This document shows, in pieces, positions 44,861-55,777 of a stretch of DNA of 64,000 nucleotides (position 1 is its first letter; every line of letters begins with the position of its first letter). The position numbers and the translations under genes were made by a program. Under the pieces are notes generated by a model, which was given only the letters and a program-made list of their open reading frames with translations, made no database searches and was not told where the DNA came from. The stretch comes from an uncultured Pelagibacteraceae bacterium (lineage in GTDB: Bacteria > Pseudomonadota > Alphaproteobacteria > Pelagibacterales > Pelagibacteraceae): NCBI GenBank assembly GCA_902620525.1, contig CACNIK010000003.1:1-64000 (forward strand), written 5' to 3'.

Positions 44861-45543
44861 AAAAAAGATCAAAAAGATATAAGCTAATAGAAAAGAAAAA
44901 AGTAAAAGAAAAACTAGCTTTTGATAAGTCTTTAGATTTAGTTAAAGAAACATGTACGACTAAAATGGACGAGTCAATTGATTTATCAATAAAAATTAAT
45001 ACCAAACAATCTAAGGGTGGTGATTTCAATTTAAGAACAGTTGTAAAGTTACCTCATGGGAATGGAAAAAAATTTAAAGTTGCAGTTTTGTGTGAACAAG
45101 AAAAAGTGGATGAAGCAAAAAAAATTGGTGCGGAAATTGCAGGCTCTCAGGATTTACTAGATAAAATATCAAATGGTGAATTAAATTTTGATAAATTAAT
45201 TTGTACGCCTGGCATGATGAGCAAAATAGGTAAATTAGGAAAAATTCTTGGACCTAAAGGCCTTATGCCTAATCCTAAACTTGGAACTGTTTCAAATGAT
45301 TTAAAAAAATCTATAACAGATATAAAATCTGGTTTGGTTGAAATCAAAAATGATAAAGATGGTAATTTAGCTTTATCAATAGGAAGAAAAAATTTTTCAA
45401 AAGAAAAATTGCAAGAAAACTACAAATATTTTTTAGATTTTTTAAAAAAAGAAAAACCCGAAAATATTAAAGGTGAATTCATTAAAAACATCTTTTTAAC
45501 TTCAACAATGGGTATATCCTATAAATTAGGGAGCAAAAATTAG
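44857..45543 (+). CDS. rplA: 50S ribosomal protein L1
   Basis: L1 (228 aa) forms the mobile stalk that handles exiting tRNA. It has [20 protein letters not shown], the [18 protein letters not shown] segment, [20 protein letters not shown] and [12 protein letters not shown]. The C-terminus ends in SSTMG-type [11 protein letters not shown]. Only 2 bases separate it from rplJ, so the long L10-binding leader known in other bacteria cannot be there. Confidence 0.98.
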   Translation: MKKRSKRYKLIEKKKVKEKLAFDKSLDLVKETCTTKMDESIDLSIKINTKQSKGGDFNLRTVVKLPHGNGKKFKVAVLCEQEKVDEAKKIGAEIAGSQDLLDKISNGELNFDKLICTPGMMSKIGKLGKILGPKGLMPNPKLGTVSNDLKKSITDIKSGLVEIKNDKDGNLALSIGRKNFSKEKLQENYKYFLDFLKKEKPENIKGEFIKNIFLTSTMGISYKLGSKN

Positions 45544-45545
45544 TT

Positions 45546-46058
45546 ATGATGAGCAAAGAAAACAAAAAAACTTATATTGAGGAAATGAAAAAAAATTTTT
45601 CTTCAAATAATTCAGTAATGATAGCTCAATACCAAGGTTTAAATGTAAATGAAATTGATGAACTTAGGAAGCAATTAAGAGAAAAAGGGATACTTTTTAA
45701 AATTACAAAAAATCGAATTACAAAAATTGCTATAAAAGAAACTCCAGTTAAAGATTTAGAAAAATATTTTTCTGGTCCTACAGCTGCAGCTCTTTCATCT
45801 GATCCTATAACTACAGCTAAAATTTTAACAAAATTTGCCAAATCTCATAATAAATTAAAAATTATAGCTGGTTTTATGGACGGCAAGGTTTTAGATCAAA
45901 AAGAGGTGGCTATTATCGCCACATTACCTTCTTTAGAAGAGGCGAGGGCTAAAATTGTAGGTATTTTGTCATCACCAGCTCAAAAATTAGTGAGTATTTT
46001 ACTTGCACCAGGCTCAAAAATTGCTAATTTAGCGCGCGCAAAGAGTTTAAAAAAATAA
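45546..46058 (+). CDS. rplJ: 50S ribosomal protein L10
   Basis: L10 (170 aa) is the base of the L7/L12 stalk. It shows the N-terminal VMIAQYQGLNVNEIDELRKQL, FKITKNRITKIAIKETP and the SGPTAAALSSDP motif, then a C-terminal helix for L12 dimers. Two ATGs in a row (MMSKE) are possible starts; the second may be used. rplL follows after 15 bases with an AAGGA ribosome binding site. Confidence 0.97.
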   Translation: MMSKENKKTYIEEMKKNFSSNNSVMIAQYQGLNVNEIDELRKQLREKGILFKITKNRITKIAIKETPVKDLEKYFSGPTAAALSSDPITTAKILTKFAKSHNKLKIIAGFMDGKVLDQKEVAIIATLPSLEEARAKIVGILSSPAQKLVSILLAPGSKIANLARAKSLKK

Positions 46059-46073
46059 TTACAAGGATCATTT

Positions 46074-46442
46074 ATGTCAGACTTAAATAAAATTATAGAA
46101 GATTTATCAAAACTTACAGTTGTTGAAGCCGCAGAGCTCTCAAAACAACTAGAGGAAAAATGGGGTGTAACAGCAGCAGCTCCAGTAGCAGCAGCAGCTG
46201 CACCTGGTGCAGCACCAGCAGGAGAGGAAAAATCTGAATTCTCTTTATTTTTAGCAGCTGCAGGCGATAAAAAAATTAACGTTATAAAAGAAGTTAGAGC
46301 TATAACTGGCTTAGGTTTAAAAGAAGCAAAAGATTTAGTTGAAGGAGCACCTAAAGAAATTAAAGCAGGCGTTCCTAAAAAAGAAGCCGACGAATTTAAG
46401 AAAAAACTTGAAGCTGCCGGCGCTAAAGTAGAATTAAAGTAA
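46074..46442 (+). CDS. rplL: 50S ribosomal protein L7/L12
   Basis: L7/L12 (122 aa) is the multicopy stalk protein that recruits translation factors. It has the dimerisation domain (1-32), an Ala/Pro-rich hinge (about 33-52), and the factor-binding C-terminal domain with [20 protein letters not shown] and [10 protein letters not shown]. An AAGGA ribosome binding site lies upstream. A hairpin follows before rpoB. Confidence 0.98.
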   Translation: MSDLNKIIEDLSKLTVVEAAELSKQLEEKWGVTAAAPVAAAAAPGAAPAGEEKSEFSLFLAAAGDKKINVIKEVRAITGLGLKEAKDLVEGAPKEIKAGVPKKEADEFKKKLEAAGAKVELK

Positions 46443-46461
46443 ATTAAAATTTAAGACTTAG

Positions 46462-46487
46462 TTATTACGGATTAAATTTCGTAATAA
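46462..46487 (+). promoter_or_regulatory. hairpin between rplL and rpoB
   Basis: An 8-bp perfect stem, TTATTACG (46462-46469) with CGTAATAA (46480-46487), closes a 10-base loop in the 54-base rplL-rpoB gap. In E. coli this gap holds an attenuator and an RNase III site that set the ratio of ribosomal protein to polymerase. A similar role is inferred from position; it is not followed by a T-run, so simple termination is unlikely. Confidence 0.45.
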
Positions 46488-46496
46488 AATTAATTA

Positions 46497-49400
46497 ATGG
46501 AATTATCTTTTACTCAAAAAAAAAGTATAAGAAAAAGTTTTGGTAAGCTTAAAGAAGGTTTATCAATACCTAATCTAATAGAAGTACAAAAAAATTCTTA
46601 TCAGGAATTTTTGTCATCCAAAGCTCTGAATGAGCAAATGAATATCCTATCTAAAGGTATAGATAAAGTTTTTAAAAGCATTTTCCCTATTGATGATAAC
46701 TCAGACAAGTCTACTCTAGAATATATTTCTTATAAATTAGAGAAACCGAAGTTTGATGTTTTAGAGTGTAAACAGAGAAGTCTCACATACTCAGCATCTT
46801 TAAAAGCAAATTTAAGACTGGTTGTCTACGATATCGATACAGAAAATAATACAAAACAAATTTTATCTGCAAAGGAACAAGAGGTATTTATTGGAGAACT
46901 TCCTTTGATGACTCCAAGCGGTACTTTCGTTGTAAACGGAGTTGAGAGAGTAGTTGTAAATCAAATGCATAGAAGTCCAGGAGTGTTTTTTGATCATGAT
47001 AAAGGAAAAACACACTCTAGTGGCAAATTATTATTTAATTGCAGAATAATTCCAGGTAGAGGGTCTTGGCTGGATTTTGAATTTGATCCTAAGGATATTT
47101 TATATTTTAGAATTGATAGAAAAAAGAAGTTACCAATCACGACAATATTATTTGCTTTAGGTTTGACAAAAGAAAAAATTATTAAAAATTTTTATTCAAC
47201 TAGTAAATATAATTATGATGAAAAGAATAATAAATGGGTTACCGCTTTTGATATTCAAAATTATAAGAGACCTGTAAAACTAGCTTTTGACCTTATCGAT
47301 GCAAAAAATAATAAAAAAATATTATCAAAAGGTGAAAAATTAAATTTTATTATAGCTAAAAAATTAGAGGAAAAAAATTTAAAAGAAATATTTGTTACTA
47401 ATGAGGAATTAATCGGCAAATACTCATCAAGAGATTTAGTTGATAAAAATAACAATATTTTTCTCCCCTCAGGTTCTGATTTGAACGAAGAAATGATTGA
47501 TAAAATAAAAAATGAAAACTTAAATAGTCTAGAATTGGTAAACATAGATCCGATAAATAAAGGACCTTATTTACTTGAGACCTTAAAAATTGATAAGAAT
47601 ACAAATAAAACTGATGCTCTAAATGATATTTATAAAGTATTAAGACCAGGTGAAGCACCGACAGTAGAAATTGCTGAAGATGTTTTCAAAAATTTATATT
47701 TCAATAAAGATAGATATGATCTTTCAGAAGTAGGAAGAGTAAAATTAAATTCAAAATTAAATTTAGAAAGAGATGTAAAAGACAATACTCTTAACTCAAC
47801 GGATATTATTGCGATTATCAAATTTATGCTTGATTTGAGAGATGGAAAAGGTGAAGTAGACGACATTGATCACTTAGGAAATAGAAGAGTTAGATCAGTC
47901 GGAGAACTAGTTGAAAATCAATTTAGAATTGGTCTTTTAAGAATGGAGAGAACAGTTAAGGAAAAAATGTCTACTTTCCTAGAAATAGAGTCAGCTATGC
48001 CTCAAGATTTAATAAATGCAAAACCCATTACAACTTCTTTAAAAGATTTTTTTGCTACATCACAACTCTCACAATTTATGGATCAAACTAACCCATTGTC
48101 TGAAATAACTCATAAAAGAAGAGTTTCTGCTTTAGGCCCAGGAGGATTAACTAGAGAAAGAGCAGGCTTTGAAGTAAGAGATGTTCACCCAACTCACTAT
48201 GGAAGAATATGCCCTATTGAGACACCAGAGGGGCCTAATATTGGTTTAATAAATAGTTTAGCCACATATTGTAGAGTAAATAAATTTGGATATATAGAAA
48301 GTCCTTACAAAAAAGTTGTTAAAGGTAAAGTCACAAATGAAATAAAATATTTATCAGCAATAGAAGAGGAAAAATATACTATAGCTCAAGCTAATTCATC
48401 TTTAAGTAAAGATGGCTCTTTTGAAGAAGAGCTTGTAGCCTGTAGAAAAAACTTAAATTTTCAATTATCAAATAAAGACAACATCGATTACATAGACGTA
48501 TCTCCCAAACAATTAGTATCTGTTGCCGCAGCTTTAATCCCATTTCTAGAGAATGATGATGCTAATAGGGCGTTAATGGGATCTAATATGATGAGACAAG
48601 CTGTACCTTTATTAAAACCTGAATCACCTTTAGTTGGAACAGGCATAGAGTCTGATGTTGCTTTAGATTCGGGCGTAACAATCGTCGCAAAAAGAAGCGG
48701 GGTTGTTGATAAGATTGATGGAAAAAGAATAGTAGTGAAAGCAACTGAAGTTAAAGATTTATCACAGTCAGCAGTAGATATTTATAATCTTTCAAAATTT
48801 AAAAGATCAAATCAAAACACTTGTATAAATCAAAAACCTTTAGTTAAAGTTGGAGACGAGATAAAAAAAGGAGATATAATCGCAGATGGACCAGCTACAA
48901 AACTTGGGGAATTAGCATTAGGAAAAAACGTTACAGTTGCCTTTATGCCTTGGCAGGGCTACAATTTTGAGGACTCAATTTTAATATCAGAGAGATGTGT
49001 AACCGATGATGTATTTACTTCAATTCATATTGAAGAGTACGAGTCTATGGCTCGAGATACAAAACTTGGAGCAGAAGAAATAACTAGAGATATTCCTAAC
49101 GTAAGTGAAGAGAGTTTAAGAAATCTTGATGAGTCGGGAATTGTATATGTTGGAGCTGAAGTAAAACCAAGCGATATATTAGTTGGAAAAGTTACACCAA
49201 AAAGTGAAACTTCTTCAAGTCCAGAGGAAAAACTTTTGAGATCAATTTTTGGTGAAAAAGCTACTGACGTTAGAGATTCTTCTCTAAAATTACCATCCGG
49301 TAGTGCAGGTGTAGTCATTGACGTCAGAGTATTTAATAGACACGGAATAGAAAAAGATGAAAGATCTATAGCTATCGAAAGATCTGAAATTGAATTAGTT

Positions 49401-50588
49401 CAAGAAGATAGAAAAGTCGAAGAAGAAATTTTAAATAGAAACATCAAGTCACGAGCAATAGACTTGCTTAAAAATCAATCAATAAGCAAAAACTATAAAG
49501 AGCTTAAAGCTGGCCTCACTTTAAACGATAATGATTTAAATAATCTTGGTCTTAAAGATTTGTGGAAAATTTCATTTGAAGATAAAAAAATTAGCGAAAA
49601 TATACTTAAATTAAAAAATCAATATGAAAATGCTCTAGAGGATATAAACCTAAGATTTGATGACAAGGTTAATAAAATTCAACAAGGGGATGATTTATTA
49701 CCTACTGTTATGAAAGTTGTAAAAGTATTTGTTGCCGTAAAAAGAAGATTAATGCCAGGTGATAAAATGGCAGGTAGACACGGTAACAAAGGAGTAGTAA
49801 GCAAAATTGTACCCGTTGAAGATATGCCTTATATGGAAAATGGAAAACCAGTAGACATAGTTTTAAATCCTTTAGGAGTACCCAGCAGGATGAATGTTGG
49901 TCAAATACTAGAGACTCATCTAGGATGGTCTTGTTCGGAGCTAGGGGATCAAATTAAATTATACTTAAAAGATTTTGAGAATGAATTTGAAAAATTAAAA
50001 AATAAACTTAAAGAAATTTATGGTAAAGAATATTTTGAAAATGTTATTTCAAAGTTATCAAAAAAAGAAATATTTGAATTAGTTCAAAATATATCGAACG
50101 GGATACCAATTGGTACACCTGTGTTTGATGGAGCTTCAACTAAAGATATTACCAAAATGTTGGATTTAGCTAAGCTTCCGTCTAGTGGACAAACAAATTT
50201 ATGGGATGGCCGAACAGGTGAGAGATTTGATAGACCTGTTACAGTTGGAACTATTTATATGTTAAAATTAAATCACCTTGTTGAAGATAAAATACATGCT
50301 CGATCCACAGGTCCTTACAGTTTAGTTACACAACAACCATTAGGGGGCAAAGCTCAATTAGGGGGACAAAGATTTGGTGAGATGGAAGTTTGGGCCTTAG
50401 AAGCTTACGGGGCATCTTACTCTCTTCAAGAAATTTTAACAGTTAAATCAGACGATGTCGCTGGTAGAACAAAAGTATATGAAACTATTGTAAAAGGAAA
50501 TAACAATTTTGAGTCAGGTGTGCCTGAGTCCTTTAACGTTTTAATCAAAGAAATCCGAGCTTTGGGATTAAATATTGAACTAAATTAA
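46497..50588 (+). CDS. rpoB: DNA-directed RNA polymerase subunit beta
   Basis: RpoB (1363 aa) forms half of the polymerase active-site cleft. It shows [22 protein letters not shown], the rifampicin region with [19 protein letters not shown] and [52 protein letters not shown], and the C-terminal [20 protein letters not shown]. All conserved regions are present and the length is normal for proteobacteria. rpoC starts 5 bases downstream. Confidence 0.99.
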   Translation: MELSFTQKKSIRKSFGKLKEGLSIPNLIEVQKNSYQEFLSSKALNEQMNILSKGIDKVFKSIFPIDDNSDKSTLEYISYKLEKPKFDVLECKQRSLTYSASLKANLRLVVYDIDTENNTKQILSAKEQEVFIGELPLMTPSGTFVVNGVERVVVNQMHRSPGVFFDHDKGKTHSSGKLLFNCRIIPGRGSWLDFEFDPKDILYFRIDRKKKLPITTILFALGLTKEKIIKNFYSTSKYNYDEKNNKWVTAFDIQNYKRPVKLAFDLIDAKNNKKILSKGEKLNFIIAKKLEEKNLKEIFVTNEELIGKYSSRDLVDKNNNIFLPSGSDLNEEMIDKIKNENLNSLELVNIDPINKGPYLLETLKIDKNTNKTDALNDIYKVLRPGEAPTVEIAEDVFKNLYFNKDRYDLSEVGRVKLNSKLNLERDVKDNTLNSTDIIAIIKFMLDLRDGKGEVDDIDHLGNRRVRSVGELVENQFRIGLLRMERTVKEKMSTFLEIESAMPQDLINAKPITTSLKDFFATSQLSQFMDQTNPLSEITHKRRVSALGPGGLTRERAGFEVRDVHPTHYGRICPIETPEGPNIGLINSLATYCRVNKFGYIESPYKKVVKGKVTNEIKYLSAIEEEKYTIAQANSSLSKDGSFEEELVACRKNLNFQLSNKDNIDYIDVSPKQLVSVAAALIPFLENDDANRALMGSNMMRQAVPLLKPESPLVGTGIESDVALDSGVTIVAKRSGVVDKIDGKRIVVKATEVKDLSQSAVDIYNLSKFKRSNQNTCINQKPLVKVGDEIKKGDIIADGPATKLGELALGKNVTVAFMPWQGYNFEDSILISERCVTDDVFTSIHIEEYESMARDTKLGAEEITRDIPNVSEESLRNLDESGIVYVGAEVKPSDILVGKVTPKSETSSSPEEKLLRSIFGEKATDVRDSSLKLPSGSAGVVIDVRVFNRHGIEKDERSIAIERSEIELVQEDRKVEEEILNRNIKSRAIDLLKNQSISKNYKELKAGLTLNDNDLNNLGLKDLWKISFEDKKISENILKLKNQYENALEDINLRFDDKVNKIQQGDDLLPTVMKVVKVFVAVKRRLMPGDKMAGRHGNKGVVSKIVPVEDMPYMENGKPVDIVLNPLGVPSRMNVGQILETHLGWSCSELGDQIKLYLKDFENEFEKLKNKLKEIYGKEYFENVISKLSKKEIFELVQNISNGIPIGTPVFDGASTKDITKMLDLAKLPSSGQTNLWDGRTGERFDRPVTVGTIYMLKLNHLVEDKIHARSTGPYSLVTQQPLGGKAQLGGQRFGEMEVWALEAYGASYSLQEILTVKSDDVAGRTKVYETIVKGNNNFESGVPESFNVLIKEIRALGLNIELN

Positions 50589-50593
50589 AAAAT

Positions 50594-53500
50594 ATGGAAA
50601 AAAATTTAACAAAAAATATTGATAATCGAAATATTTCATCTGAAAACAATTTTGGAAGCATAAAGATTACTTTAGCTAGCCCCGACAAAATTAAATCTTG
50701 GTCCTTTGGTGAGATTAAAAAACCTGAGACAATAAATTATAGAACTTTTAGACCGGAAAAAGATGGTCTTTTTTGTTCAAGAATATTTGGACCAGTAAAA
50801 GATTATGAATGCCTTTGCGGAAAATACAAAAGAATGAAATTTAGAGGGATTATTTGTGAAAAATGTGGAGTAGAAGTTACAAAATCTAATGTAAGACGTG
50901 AAAGAATGGGCCATATAGATTTAGCTTGTCCTGTGGCTCACATATGGTTTTTGAAATCTTTACCTAGCAGAATATCTTTAGCTATAGACATGAAGCTCAA
51001 AGAAGTTGAAAAGGTTTTATATTTTGAAAGTTTTATAGTCATAGAGCCTGGTCTTACCAAATTAAAAAAAGGACAATTATTGAATGAAGAAGAACTTATA
51101 AAAGCTCAGGATGAATTTGGTGAGGATGCTTTTAGTGCTGGAATAGGAGCTGAAGCTGTTAGAGAAATTCTTATAAACCTTGATTTAAAGTCTGAACAAA
51201 AAAAACTACGGGAGTCTTTAAAAGAGGTTAAATCGAAAGTTACAGAAGAAAGAACAATTAAAAGGTTGAAACTAATAGAGTCTTTTATTAATTCAGGTAA
51301 TAAACCCGAGTGGATGATTTTAACAACTGTTCCAGTAATTCCACCTGAATTGAGACCTCTAGTCCCTTTGGATGGAGGAAGATTTGCTACATCTGATTTA
51401 AACGATCTATATAGACGTGTAATTAATAGAAACAATAGACTTAAAAGGCTTCTAGATCTTAAAGCTCCTGATATTATAGTTAGGAACGAAAAAAGAATGC
51501 TTCAAGAGTCTGTTGATGCTCTTTTTGATAACGGTCGAAGAGGAAGGGTTATAACAGGAACTGGTAAAAGACCATTAAAATCTCTTGCAGAGATGCTGAA
51601 AGGTAAACAAGGAAGATTTAGACAAAATTTATTAGGCAAAAGAGTTGATTATTCAGGTAGGTCAGTGATTGTTGTAGGTCCAGAACTTAAACTACATCAG
51701 TGTGGGTTGCCAAAAAAAATGGCTTTAGAGCTCTTTAAACCTTTTTTATATGCTAGACTGGATAAACTAGGTTTAGCTACTACAATCAAACAAGCTAAAA
51801 GATTGGTTGAAAAAGAAAAAAGTGAAGTATGGGATGCATTAGAACATATTATTAGAGAACATCCGGTTATATTAAATAGGGCACCAACATTACATAGATT
51901 AGGGGTACAGGCATTTGAGGCCAAACTAATCGAGGGGAATGCAATAGAACTTCACCCATTAGTTTGCGCTGCTTTTAATGCTGACTTTGATGGTGACCAA
52001 ATGGCTGTGCACATTCCATTAAGTCTTGAGGCACAATTAGAAGCAAGAGTTCTTATGATGTCCACAAATAATATATTAAGTCCTTCAAACGGAAAGCCAA
52101 TCATAGTTCCCAGCCAAGATATAGTACTTGGTATTTATTATTTATCTCAAGCTTCCAAATCAGAAAAACCTAAGGGAATATTTTCTAATATTGATGAAAT
52201 TGAACAAGCTTTAGAAAATAAATCAATAAGTCTTCACACTAAAATAATTTCAATATTTGAAACTGTTGATCAAAACAATAAAGTTGTCAAACAAAAATAT
52301 ACCAGTACAGCTGGAAGATTTTTATTGGCAAATTTATTACCGAAAAATCCTAATATAAAATTTACTTTAGTTGATAGATTGTTGACAAAAAAAAATGTAT
52401 CTGAAGTAATTGATACTATCTTTAGATTTTGTGGACAAAAAGAAACAGTTATTTTTTGTGATAGAATAAAAACTCTAGGATTTAAACACGCCTTCAAAGC
52501 AGGAATTTCATTTGGAAAAGATGATTTAATTATACCTAAAACAAAGGAAAATTTAATTAATGAAACAAAAAAGAAAATAGAAGATTATGAAAAACAATAT
52601 TCAGACGGATTAATTACGAGAGGAGAAAAATATAATAAAGTAGTAGACATATGGTCTAAATGTACTGATACGGTAGCAAATGAAATGATGAAAGAAATCT
52701 CTTCCGCTGAAAAGGTTTATGAGAATGATAGAATTGAAACTAATTCAGTTTATATGATGGCAGACTCTGGTGCTCGGGGATCTCAGGCTCAAATGAAGCA
52801 GCTAGCTGGCATGAGAGGACTTATTGCTAAACCCTCAGGAGAAATTATAGAAACCCCAATTATATCAAACTTTAAAGAGGGTTTATCTGTTTTGGAATAT
52901 TTTAACTCAACTCACGGTGCTAGAAAAGGATTGGCAGACACAGCTTTAAAAACTGCTAATTCTGGTTATTTAACAAGAAGATTATGCGATGTAGCGCAAG
53001 ATGTTCAAATCACAAAAAAAGAGTGTGATTGTAAAACTCGATCATCAGTGACTATCTCAGAGATTATAGAGGGTGGTAATATTTTAGTAAGTTTATCTGA
53101 GCGAATTTTAGGAAGAGTTATTGCAGAAAATATTAAAAATCCAGTTACTGGCGAAGTTATTATCAAAAAAGAGAAACTAATAGATGAATTTGACTGTGAA
53201 AAGATAGATGCTGCAGGAGTAAAATCTGTAAACGTTTATTCAGTTATAACATGCGGTTCTACCAAAGGTGTTTGCGCAATGAGTTACGGAAGAGATCTTG
53301 CAAGAGGAAAATTAGTAAGTGTTGGCGAAGCAATAGGAATGATAGCAGCTCAATCAATCGGTGAGCCAGGCACTCAGCTTACAATGAGAACCTTCCACGT
53401 TGGAGGTACAGCTCAAATTAAAGAGGAGTCTCAAATTATATCACAAACAAAAGGTAAACTTAAAATTATTAACAAAAATCTTATAGAAGACTCAAAAAAG

Positions 53501-54766
53501 AATATGATTGTAATGGGAAGGAATACTCAATTAAGTATTGAGGATGAAAACAATAGACAGCTTGCAATCTATAAAGTTAACTATGGATCTAAACTATTCT
53601 TTAAAGATGGTGACAATATAGAAAAAGGTAAAAAAATTGCCGAGTGGGATCCTTACACTTTACCAGTTATAGCTGAAACCTCTGGTATTGTTAATTATAT
53701 GGATTTAGTTGAAGGGACATCTATTACTGAAACATTAGATGATGCAACTGGCATCTCTTCAAAATCAGTTACTGACTGGAAATCCGTAAGTAAAAATTCT
53801 GAGTTAAAACCAAGGCTTACCTTAAGATCTGATAAAGGAGAAATTATAAAAAAAGCAGACGGTAATGAGGCTAGATATTATTTAGTACCTGACACTATTC
53901 TATCAGTTAAAGATGGACAAAAAATATCAGCTGGTGATGTGTTAGCAAGATTACCAAAAGAAACTTCAAAAACTAAAGATATAACAGGAGGCTTACCACG
54001 TGTGGCAGAACTTTTTGAAGCTAGAAGACCTAAAGATAGCGCTATCATAGCAGAGAATGATGGGGTTATTGAATTTGGAAAAGAAGTTAGAGGAAAGCAA
54101 AAAATATCTATAGTTTCCACAAAAGGTGAAACATCAAATTACTTAATACCAAAAGGAAAACATGTTAATTTTAATCAAGGTGAAAAAATTAAAAAAGGTG
54201 AATACTTACTTGATGGCAGCCCTGCGCCGCACGATATTTTAAGAATTTTGGGGGTTGAAAAACTAACCGAGTATTTCGTGAGTGAGGTCCAGGAGGTTTA
54301 TAGATTACAAGGGGTTGTTATAAATGACAAGCATATAGAAACAATAGTTAGACAAATGCTTAAAAAGGTAGAAGTGAAAGATCCTGGGGACTCCGAGTTA
54401 TTACTTGGGGAGATTATAGACTTCAATGATATTAAAATAATAAATGAAAAATTATCAAATGATAAGAAAAAACCAGTTTCATTTGAGAGAGTTTTATTAG
54501 GTATAACTAAAGCATCTTTACAAACCAATTCTTTTATATCAGCAGCCTCTTTCCAAGAAACAACAAGAGTATTGACAGATGCCTCAATTAAAGGAAAGAT
54601 TGATAATCTTGAAGGCTTGAAGGAAAACGTTATTGTAGGAAGATTGGTTCCTGCGGGTACAGGATTAACAAAAATGGGATGGGATAAGGAAGCCCAAAAA
54701 GAAGACAAGCTTAGATTGGAAGAATTAAAAAAAGAGGAGCAAGAAAGCACTCCTGCGGCCGAATAA
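50594..54766 (+). CDS. rpoC: DNA-directed RNA polymerase subunit beta'
   Basis: RpoC (1390 aa) carries the catalytic Mg2+ site, NADFDGDQ, with Asp464, Asp466 and Asp468. The N-terminal zinc ribbon uses Cys73, Cys75, Cys88 and Cys91. The second zinc site uses the ECDCKTRSS and TCGSTKGVC cysteines; the bridge helix and trigger loop are seen as [22 protein letters not shown]. It ends with a charged tail. The 161 bases that follow hold the promoter and leader of the rpsL operon; no convincing terminator is seen after rpoC. Confidence 0.99.
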   Translation: MEKNLTKNIDNRNISSENNFGSIKITLASPDKIKSWSFGEIKKPETINYRTFRPEKDGLFCSRIFGPVKDYECLCGKYKRMKFRGIICEKCGVEVTKSNVRRERMGHIDLACPVAHIWFLKSLPSRISLAIDMKLKEVEKVLYFESFIVIEPGLTKLKKGQLLNEEELIKAQDEFGEDAFSAGIGAEAVREILINLDLKSEQKKLRESLKEVKSKVTEERTIKRLKLIESFINSGNKPEWMILTTVPVIPPELRPLVPLDGGRFATSDLNDLYRRVINRNNRLKRLLDLKAPDIIVRNEKRMLQESVDALFDNGRRGRVITGTGKRPLKSLAEMLKGKQGRFRQNLLGKRVDYSGRSVIVVGPELKLHQCGLPKKMALELFKPFLYARLDKLGLATTIKQAKRLVEKEKSEVWDALEHIIREHPVILNRAPTLHRLGVQAFEAKLIEGNAIELHPLVCAAFNADFDGDQMAVHIPLSLEAQLEARVLMMSTNNILSPSNGKPIIVPSQDIVLGIYYLSQASKSEKPKGIFSNIDEIEQALENKSISLHTKIISIFETVDQNNKVVKQKYTSTAGRFLLANLLPKNPNIKFTLVDRLLTKKNVSEVIDTIFRFCGQKETVIFCDRIKTLGFKHAFKAGISFGKDDLIIPKTKENLINETKKKIEDYEKQYSDGLITRGEKYNKVVDIWSKCTDTVANEMMKEISSAEKVYENDRIETNSVYMMADSGARGSQAQMKQLAGMRGLIAKPSGEIIETPIISNFKEGLSVLEYFNSTHGARKGLADTALKTANSGYLTRRLCDVAQDVQITKKECDCKTRSSVTISEIIEGGNILVSLSERILGRVIAENIKNPVTGEVIIKKEKLIDEFDCEKIDAAGVKSVNVYSVITCGSTKGVCAMSYGRDLARGKLVSVGEAIGMIAAQSIGEPGTQLTMRTFHVGGTAQIKEESQIISQTKGKLKIINKNLIEDSKKNMIVMGRNTQLSIEDENNRQLAIYKVNYGSKLFFKDGDNIEKGKKIAEWDPYTLPVIAETSGIVNYMDLVEGTSITETLDDATGISSKSVTDWKSVSKNSELKPRLTLRSDKGEIIKKADGNEARYYLVPDTILSVKDGQKISAGDVLARLPKETSKTKDITGGLPRVAELFEARRPKDSAIIAENDGVIEFGKEVRGKQKISIVSTKGETSNYLIPKGKHVNFNQGEKIKKGEYLLDGSPAPHDILRILGVEKLTEYFVSEVQEVYRLQGVVINDKHIETIVRQMLKKVEVKDPGDSELLLGEIIDFNDIKIINEKLSNDKKKPVSFERVLLGITKASLQTNSFISAASFQETTRVLTDASIKGKIDNLEGLKENVIVGRLVPAGTGLTKMGWDKEAQKEDKLRLEELKKEEQESTPAAE

Positions 54767-54801
54767 ATCGTTATTTTTACCAAATATATAGCCAAAAAAC
54801 G

Positions 54802-54829
54802 TTGACTTTTCTAACTTCGGTGCTAGTTT
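54802..54829 (+). promoter_or_regulatory. promoter of the rpsL (str) operon
   Basis: TTGACT (54802-54807) and TAGTTT (54824-54829) are 16 bases apart, and the -10 box has an extended TG at 54821-54822. This is the best sigma-70-type promoter seen in the window. It would start a transcript about 90 bases before rpsL. Confidence 0.6.
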
Positions 54830-54844
54830 AGCGCAATTTTGAAA

Positions 54845-54881
54845 GTTAGAAGTAAGGTCAAATTTAACCTTAAACACTAAC
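54845..54881 (+). ncRNA. structured leader of rpsL
   Basis: An outer stem GTTAG (54845-54849) with CTAAC (54877-54881) encloses an inner 6-bp stem TAAGGT (54853-54858) with ACCTTA (54867-54872) and an 8-base loop. The rest of the leader, up to rpsL at 54928, is pyrimidine-rich. A conserved rpsL leader RNA has been described in Rickettsiales; whether this is related would need a covariance search. An autoregulatory role is inferred. Confidence 0.45.
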
Positions 54882-54927
54882 AATGATCAAATTAGGCTAT
54901 CCTTTCTTTTGCTTCAAAATATAAACT

Positions 54928-55299
54928 ATGCCGACTATTAACCAGTTAATAAAAAAAGGTAGAGTTAAACCTTTGATTAGGAACAAAGTTCCTGCCTTGC
55001 AAAGACAACCTTTAAAAAGGGGTGTTTGTGTTAAGGTCTATACAACCACACCTAAAAAACCTAATTCAGCACTAAGAAAAGTTGCAAGAGTGAGACTTTC
55101 AAACGGATTTGAAGTAACAGCTTATATTCCCGGTGAAGGACACAATTTACAAGAACACTCAGTTGTAATGATAAGAGGAGGAAGGGTTAAAGATTTACCT
55201 GGAGTGAGATATCATATTTTAAGAGGAAATCTAGATACTCAAGGCGTAGCTAATAGAAAAAAAAGACGTTCACTGTACGGAACTAAAAAACCTAAATAA
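54928..55299 (+). CDS. rpsL: 30S ribosomal protein S12
   Basis: S12 (123 aa) lies at the decoding centre. The sequence is near-invariant: [30 protein letters not shown] (Lys in PKKPNS is the classic streptomycin position), [20 protein letters not shown] and VRYHILRG. It is first in a continuous run to the end of the window. Confidence 0.99.
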   Translation: MPTINQLIKKGRVKPLIRNKVPALQRQPLKRGVCVKVYTTTPKKPNSALRKVARVRLSNGFEVTAYIPGEGHNLQEHSVVMIRGGRVKDLPGVRYHILRGNLDTQGVANRKKRRSLYGTKKPK

Positions 55300-55303
55300 T
55301 ATT

Positions 55304-55774
55304 ATGTCTAGAAAAAGAAAAGCGCCGGTTAGAAAAATTTATCCCGATCCAAAATATAGATCTGTAGTAATTTCAAAGTTCATAAATTCTATAATGTATG
55401 ACGGCAAAAGATCAACAGCAGAGAAAATTTTGTACGATGCACTAGAAAAAATAAAACAAAAAGGTAAAGAAGATCCAATCAAAGTATTTAATAGCGCTAT
55501 TAGTAACGTAAAACCAAATTTAGAGGTAAGATCTAGACGAGTAGGAGGTGCTACTTATCAAGTACCTGTAGAGGTAAAGGCAAACAGAGGACAGGCATTA
55601 GCTTTAAGATGGTTAATAGATGCTACAAGAAAAAGAAAAAACAAAACAATGTCAGAAAAGTTATACTATGAAATACTTGATGCATCACAGAATAAAGGTT
55701 CAGCAATAAAAAAAAGAGAAGACACTCATAAAATGGCGGAGTCAAATAAAGCATTTGCTCACTTTAGGTGGTAA
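55304..55774 (+). CDS. rpsG: 30S ribosomal protein S7
   Basis: S7 (156 aa) nucleates assembly of the 30S head and contacts E-site tRNA. Motifs include [20 protein letters not shown], the beta-hairpin [23 protein letters not shown] and the C-terminal [11 protein letters not shown]. It sits between rpsL and fusA in the standard str order. Confidence 0.99.
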   Translation: MSRKRKAPVRKIYPDPKYRSVVISKFINSIMYDGKRSTAEKILYDALEKIKQKGKEDPIKVFNSAISNVKPNLEVRSRRVGGATYQVPVEVKANRGQALALRWLIDATRKRKNKTMSEKLYYEILDASQNKGSAIKKREDTHKMAESNKAFAHFRW

Positions 55775-55777
55775 TTA

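Noticed and set aside
46170-46230. GCA/GCT repeat tract in rplL
   Set aside because: It encodes the normal Ala-rich hinge of L7/L12, not a tandem repeat element.
54298-54795. 165-codon minus-strand open frame opposite the 3' end of rpoC
   Set aside because: Shadow of rpoC codon bias, no motif and no ribosome binding site.
54769-54801. Possible terminator stem after rpoC (CGTTATTTTT with AAAAAACG)
   Set aside because: The stem is bulged and nearly all A-T with no following T-run, too weak to call.
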